Shown piece by piece: positions 58,891 to 64,000 of a DNA stretch of 64,000 nt. This DNA is from Dipteronia dyeriana (lineage: Eukaryota; Streptophyta; Magnoliopsida; Sapindales; Sapindaceae): assembly GCA_032871835.1 (NCBI GenBank), contig CM065303.1:51312597-51376596 (forward strand), read 5' to 3'. The position numbers and the translations under genes were made by a program. How positions within the stretch are numbered: position 1 is the stretch's first letter; each line of letters starts with the position of its first letter. Under the pieces are notes generated by a model, which was given only the letters and a program-made list of their open reading frames with translations, searched no databases and was not told the DNA's origin.

Positions 58891-59772
58891 CATCCTCAAG
58901 GTTATGATATGATCCCTAACTTCATTCCTAAATGTCATTTTTGTGGTATTGATGGTCATATTAGACCAAATTTCTTTAGATATATTAAATTGTGTAGAAT
59001 TGAAAGCATTATAGAAAAGAAAAAGGCTAAAGCCATGATGCATGTCACTAGGAAAAATGGAACACCTTTGCATGATCCTAGGACATTTAGAGCCCATGTA
59101 CCATTGACCACTAGGAAGGAAAATATTGCACCTATGTGGATTAGAAAGGATGAACACTTTTGCCATGTTGCACAAATTGCCTTGAAAGCTCATTATTCTG
59201 ATTATTGGTATTCGGATAGTGGGTGCTCTAGGCACATGACTGGAAATAAGAGTTTCTTTGAGACTCTTGTGATGGAGGAGGGAGGAAATGTCACTTTTGG
59301 TGATGGATCCAAAAAGAAAGTTAAAGGAAATGGAACTATTTCCATTCCTGGATTACCCTCCTTGTCCAATGCTTTGTATGTTGATGGTCTAAAAGCTAAT
59401 TTGATAAGCATTTCATATTTTAGTGATGAAGGACTTTCCATCTTGTTTAGGAAAAATGATTGTTCTATCCTATTGTAAAATGGACAAACCTTGTTAAAAG
59501 GTATGAGATCTAGCGACAATTGCTATTGTCTTGAAGCTAGAGGTGTCTCTTGCAATGTGTCCAAGGATGAACAAATTGAGTTGTGGCACGAAAGACTTGG
59601 TTACATGAACTATCGGGATTTACGAATCTTAGATAAGTTCAATGTTGTGCGAGGCCTTCCCAAGCTTGGGAAAAAGGCAAATGGTGTTTGTTGACCTTTC
59701 CAACAAGGGAAGCAAACCAAAGGTATGCACAAAAAGGGAAAGTATTTATCCACCAAGGAAACTCTAGAGCTT
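58888..59772 (+). pseudogene. Copia-A2 pol: protease and start of integrase
   Basis: Open stretch 58888-59478 has the Gag-end zinc-like region (CHFCGIDGHIR), the protease site WYSDSGCSRHMTG (about 59206-59245), and ISIPGLPSLSNALYVDGLKA. A stop at 59476 splits it; 59491-59694 carries LWHERLGYMNYRDLRIL (His of the zinc site LGH changed to LGY). It ends where Athila-II begins at 59773. Confidence 0.87.
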
Positions 59773-60033
59773 TGACACGTCCTAAAGAAGTGTTCCTACT
59801 CTTAAGTATAAGAGTGTCAAAGTAATAAATTAACCGGTAAGACCGAGTCGAACCACATGGAGGTTGTTCAATTGTCCTTGTAGAATTAATTATCTAAATT
59901 AATAACTAAGCTTCAAAATGTAAATCAATTAAAGTTAAAACTAGGGCTAAGGGATCCACTGTTGGTAATTCGAATATGATCCAATTATAAATATTTAGTC
60001 CAGATTAATTGGGATGGTATTCCACTCCACTGA

Positions 60034-60231
60034 CCACTCTCTAATAGATGTGGGTAAAAGTACTCACTGTGCTAGACAATATCTGTCTATCTACAGTGAG
60101 TCAAAAACTCCACAAAGATTAGAGGGGATAAACCACTCTCTGATAAATATAGGTAAAAGTACCCACTGTGCTAGACAATATCTGTCTATCTACAGTGAGT
60201 CAAAAACTCCACAAAGATCAGAGGGGAGAAC
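60034..60231. repeat. 99-bp tandem duplication in the Athila-II LTR
   Basis: Units 60034-60132 and 60133-60231 share CTGTGCTAGACAATATCTGT and most other bases; the period of 99 keeps a 33-codon peptide repeat in an incidental ORF. Confidence 0.92.
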
Positions 60232-60519
60232 GTATAAAAATAATAAACTTACCATAATTGGATCATATTTTCCATACCAACAGTATCACCTTTGGCCCCA
60301 ACTATGTAAAATTAGCCAGACATAATTTAACTAGAAAATAGCTATTTTATTAAAAATAAGAATTTGAGAATAAAAGAGAGAGAATTTCATAAATCTAACA
60401 TCAGATTTGAATTCAGGACCTCCAAATTAGGGGGGAGAGACCCCCTATTAATACAAAATACGGATGAAAATTGACCATCGGATGAATTTAGAATGGAGCG
60501 TCTAGATTTTGCCACGTCA

Positions 60520-60775
60520 TCAGTGAACAGTAACCCATCCATGAGTGAACAGTAACTGCATCAGTGAGTGAACAGTGAAAGTTAACTATGAACAGTGAAT
60601 AGTCAAAATTATGAAAATGCCCTTCAGTGAACAGTGAACAGTAACCCATCCATGAGTGAACAGTACCGCATCCGAGAGTAAACAGTAACGCATCGTGAGT
60701 GAACAGTGAAAGTCAACTATGAACAGTAAGTCAACTGTGAACAGTGAATAGTCAAAATCATGAAAATACCCTTCG
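60520..60775. repeat. GTGAACAGTA-rich repeat block in the Athila-II LTR
   Basis: GTGAACAGT occurs about ten times, organised as two larger units that each end GTGAATAGTCAAAAT...ATGAAAAT(G/A)CCCTTC (60594 and 60746). Confidence 0.9.
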
Positions 60776-61021
60776 TGGTCTTCTTGAGGTTTTTTGACGT
60801 TCTAAACTTGAAAACGATATTTGTTTTACCATCTGACATCTCCATGATTCTGAATTGATCCAATTACCTCTGAAATACAAAGAAAAATACACTGATTACT
60901 ACACAACACATTTATTTAAGCGAATGAACGAAATTATGTCTAAATTGAGGAATTAATCATATTGGAAGTGTAAAATGATGATATTATCCCTTAGTAAACA
61001 TACACTTTTCAGTGTTAATCA

Positions 61022-62420
61022 CACCCCCAACCAGCTTATTGCTAGTCCCTAGCAATTAAAGCGAAAGTAGTAAAAACTCAAATTCAAATCTCTAAACTAC
61101 TAAATAGACAAACTCTCCCATACCTCTTTTCTCACCCTTTGACAACCAATCATCAATTGAGTTATCAATCAAACTTTCTTGTGCTCAATAAAGATTAACA
61201 CGATAACTATGAGATTCAATTGAAATCAAACAACATTTTCATTCCGAAATCTCACCAGGGCTTTTTCCTTAGGCAACAGTTTATTCTTTTTTTTTTAAAT
61301 ACAACAAAATTGGAAACAAACATTTCATCTTTAATCCATGTAGCGACCTTTAGGCCAATGACTCCCAAACTAGTTCGCTTTAGGGCATTAAGTGTTAAAA
61401 CACTCCTGCTGGCTTAATTACTCGGATTGCAGATGTTTTTTTTTTAGTACAATTCCCTTAAGCTTTCTCTTTAACCCGTGTAACGAGCTTTGGGTCAATG
61501 ACTCCCAAACCAGTTGGTCTTAGGGAATTAGGTGTTAAAGCACCCCTCGGACTTAATTGCTCGAGTTAAAAAGGCTACAGAACTGCACTTTATTCTTATC
61601 CAGACTCCACCGTTTTACGCGAACACTCTATGCTTACTGAGGCATGAGGCCCGGCTACTAAGTAAGAGTTTTGGTCACAACACACAAAATTATTATTATT
61701 ATTACTATATAAATTTTTAAACAAGACCACTGCCTTCTGTTGTTACCCTTGAATGATGTTTCAGAACTCAATATCACAAAATCTCAACTTACTGCACATA
61801 ATCACGTGTCAATGTGCGTGTGTGTTTAGAATAGTTCAAAAAATTTCTCAAGATGACTTATAGAACAAAAGAATTAGTCAATGATATCACAATGGAGAGT
61901 TTATAAATTTGAATAGTCAGAAGAAAGGGAAAAAAATGCATCAGAACTACAAATATGCGTCTCAGAAGTATCTAAAAGATCTCCTTACTCGGCCATCTTT
62001 ACAAAAAAAAAGGTCAGAAGTTAGTTTTTTTTTTTTTTGAAAAACAAAAGTTATTGAATCAATTATCCCCTCCCCCCAACCAGAATGAGATATTGTCCCA
62101 AATGTCTTTAGAAAGAGTTAAGGTTTAGAAGATATCACCTGAACAACTTGAAAGACAACAAAATCCTGCAACACAACAAAAGAAATACAAAATAGAGGAA
62201 AATAAAATGCATAAAAACCATGGGACAATAACAAACTGAGATTCAGATCAGTTCTACGTTTCTTGTTCTTTTCATCAGTGGGCTAATCAATTTTGGAGGT
62301 TGAAGGATCTGGCTTATAAATGAAAGCTTGTAACTGGTCAATCAGCTCATGAGGACTTGAGGCAGAGATAAAGATGATAAAAAGATAATAAAAACAAAAG
62401 GATATTTACTGGTAGTTGTG
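61022..62420 (-). other. Athila-II non-coding region between the extra ORF and 3' LTR
   Basis: No coding motif. A duplicated segment (about 61325-61435 and 61468-61570) shares TCAATGACTCCCAAAC(T/C)AGTT and TTAGG(G/T)TTAA-like sequence. Long T and A runs at 61285-61300 and 62025-62040. The tract next to the LTR (61022-61035) is the polypurine tract in complement. Confidence 0.6.
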
Positions 62421-62429
62421 ATTGTGGCT

Positions 62430-63030
62430 CACATCTTCCTCTGGTTTTACGTTCAGAAACGGCTTCAACGCCCTCTATGGGTCGGGGATATGCTTCCCAT
62501 CCAATTTTCTTATAAATTGGTAAACATGATCTTTTAAAGTCAGATTCCCAAGACTATATTGTGCATGTTCTTTTTGAAATTGTGGCCATAATCGGTCAAT
62601 TTCCATTTGCACATATCCACTAGGATGTGCATCAAGAGTCGTTAGGATATTATCCGGTGACTCCCTATGCAAACCATGCCTAATGAATAAAATTTTATCT
62701 TCCCGATTATTAGACACCATTCCTAAAGAACGACAACGTGTGTTGCAAGTTGTACGTGCACATTTGTGACAAGTAACCCCTGACTTATTAGCTCTTCATT
62801 TTTTTGCAAGGTTACTTCTTCTAAAACCAGGCATGTAAGATATAAATGAATTACCAGACTCATCTGCTAGACATACCTTAGCTTCAATCAACCAGCGAAT
62901 TTCAACAAGAATGTTGTTTATCTTCAGTAAGCGTAATCTTTCGGAACGTGCTTTGTAAATCTTTTTCAGAGCATTTTGGGGCAATGATGGAAAATGTTTT
63001 CACAGGTTTGTGAAAATTTCATCCATGCCT
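62430..63030 (-). pseudogene. Athila-II extra ORF downstream of pol, unrecognised
   Basis: On the minus strand a frame of about 190 codons starts near 63027 (MDEIFTNLWKHFPSLPQ), reaches RRSNLAKK and an in-frame TGA at 62796, and continues in the same frame as SGVTCHKCARTTCNTRCRS to RKLDGKHIPDP, with a stop at 62475. The cysteines (C-H-K-C, then C-N-T-R-C) look like a zinc or disulfide site. Athila elements often carry an ORF between integrase and the 3' LTR, commonly called env-like, but I see no signal peptide or transmembrane helix here and do not call it an envelope. One stop in an otherwise open frame. Confidence 0.55.
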
Positions 63031-63260
63031 TGTTTTGGAGATCAGTTATTTGGGAAACGGAATTAAACCGACTTGAATTGTCACAGAGTACCGTTATCCG
63101 CCACTTAACCGGGGTTATATAGCAAAAACACACCAAGCAAAAACTGAACCTAGAAATTAATCCTGTAAAAATTCAAAACATAAAAGCAAACAAAAACAAA
63201 AATAATAATTGCAAACACAAATAAAGTCAAAAGAAAAAGATTTGTTTACTCACCTTTGTA

Positions 63261-64000
63261 TTAAGGGTCAGAAATGATGGTAGAGTCTTTTTGAAAATCT
63301 GTATTTTCTAAGAATGGTTTCACACATTGTCCATTTACTTTAATCACATTACCATTCCTAGGATTCTCAATGTCAAGGGCACCATATGGATACATGTGTT
63401 TCACAACAAATGGACCACTCCATTTCGATTTCAATTTACCAGAAAATAAATAAAGTCGAGAATTATAAAGCAAAACCTTTTAACCAACTTCAAATGATCT
63501 TCTTAAAATTTGTCTGTCATGAAAGGTTTTAGATTTTTCTTTAAGAATTTTTGCATTTTCATATGCATCATTTCTTAATTCTTCAAGTTCATTTAATTGC
63601 AACTTGCGCAATTCACCAGCATTATTTAGGTTAGAATTGAAAGCTTTAATGACCCAATATGTTTTTTCTCAAGTTCAACAGGTAAGTGGCAAGGTTTTCC
63701 ATAAACTAAACGATAAGGAGAACCCAAAGATGTTTTGAATGCAGTGCGGTAAGCCCAAAGTGCATCATTTAGTCTAAGAGACCAATCTTTTCGATCATGG
63801 TTAACCATTTTTTGCAAGATATGTTTTATCTCCCTATTTGCTAACTCAACTTGACCATTTGTTTGAGGGTGGTATGGTGTGGAAATTTTATGTGTGACTC
63901 CATATTTCTTCATTAAAGACTCAAAAGGTTTGTTACAAAAGTGTTTGCCTCCATCACTGATAATGGCTCGAGGGATTCCAAATCGACTCAAAAGATTTTC
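63261..64000 (-). pseudogene. Athila-II integrase, core to C-terminus
   Basis: The open stretch 63991-63626 reads [20 protein letters not shown] (second catalytic Asp in SDGG), [20 protein letters not shown] (catalytic Glu in QVE) and [21 protein letters not shown] frameshift near 63650 leads to [19 protein letters not shown] and then, past a stop near 63480, to the C-terminal module in 63473-63261: YNSRLYLFSGKLKSKWSGPF, PYGALDIENPRNG and KVNGQCVKPFLE. Order and motifs are those of Athila integrase; the first Asp and zinc finger are beyond the window. Confidence 0.9.

Larger units (their letters stand above)
57164..59772 (+). mobile_element. Copia-A2: 5'-truncated second copy of Copia-A
   Basis: Begins abruptly in gag at AATATGCCTCTTGGAAAGGC, matching 2399 onward in Copia-A, with no 5' LTR. 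It runs collinearly through gag, protease and into integrase until CTCTAGAGCTT, where Athila-II starts. Continuation beyond the insertion is outside the window. Confidence 0.9.
59773..61021 (-). repeat. 3' LTR of Athila-II (1249 bp)
   Basis: In plus orientation TGACACGTCC to GTGTTAATCA. The right side is followed by CACCCCCAACCAGCTTATTG, whose complement is the purine-rich TTGGGGGTGTG that precedes Athila 3' LTRs. The left end lies exactly where Copia-A2 integrase breaks off. Confidence 0.82.
59773..64000 (-). mobile_element. Athila-II: Ty3/gypsy Athila-type element, 3' half
   Basis: On the minus strand, from the right edge: integrase, an extra small ORF, about 1.4 kb non-coding, polypurine tract and the 3' LTR (61021-59773), which lies inside Copia-A2. 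RT, gag and the 5' LTR should lie right of the window. The integrase motifs match the Athila lineage. Confidence 0.85.

Noticed and set aside
60014..60325. 103-codon ORF with a 33-residue repeat
   Set aside because: It is a by-product of the 99-bp tandem duplication in the Athila-II LTR.
62430..63030. Envelope-like gene of Athila-II
   Set aside because: No signal peptide or transmembrane segment is visible in the frame, so position alone is not enough.

Overview
The window is repeat-rich nuclear DNA of a flowering plant, probably a dicot. The plant assignment rests on Ty1/copia primer-binding sites of the initiator-Met tRNA type, Athila-type Ty3/gypsy elements with the TGGCGCC primer site, Tat-type gypsy elements with a second RNase H, and a CASP-like plant gene fragment. 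I see no intact host gene, rRNA, tRNA gene or CRISPR array. Almost everything recognisable is LTR retrotransposon, mostly decayed and heavily nested.

Left block (1-20171, three levels deep). An Athila-type gypsy element on the minus strand (Athila-I, 13749-20171, running off the left side beneath the insertion) was hit by a minus-strand copia element (Copia-D, 1-13748). That was in turn hit by a plus-strand copia element (Copia-A, 629-8407, with both LTRs and an imperfect 5-bp duplication). Dropping Copia-A and one duplication copy makes the Copia-D integrase reading frame continuous.

Middle block (20172-50931). After about 3 kb of AT-rich DNA with an orphan exon-like ORF and a 499-bp hAT-type MITE comes Tat-1 (23354-28447), a gypsy derivative that has lost pol and part of its 5' LTR. 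A possible minus-strand solo LTR follows. Tat-2 (30164-50931) is a 20.8-kb Tat-type gypsy element with 867/866-bp LTRs and an ATAAT duplication. It carries gag, RT, two RNase H domains and integrase on the plus strand, and a long antisense gene (aORF) on the minus strand with introns. Inside it sit a 3.1-kb hAT-like element holding a CASP-like gene fragment, a copia LTR (LTR-B) fused to the Tat RT, a solo copia LTR (LTR-C) inside the aORF, and a truncated LTR of the Copia-A family.

Right block (50932-64000). AT-rich DNA with microsatellites and MITE-like pieces leads to a 5'-truncated second copy of Copia-A (57164-59772). It is interrupted by a second minus-strand Athila-type element (Athila-II, 59773 to the window end) showing its 3' LTR, an extra small ORF and the C-terminal half of integrase.

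The coding regions act only within each element: gag packages RNA; protease, RT, RNase H and integrase copy and insert it. Nearly all have stops and frameshifts, so none looks autonomous. The most interesting items are the antisense gene shared by Tat-1 and Tat-2 with an intron at the same place, the hAT-like element with captured CASP-like coding sequence, and the copia/Tat chimeric ORF.
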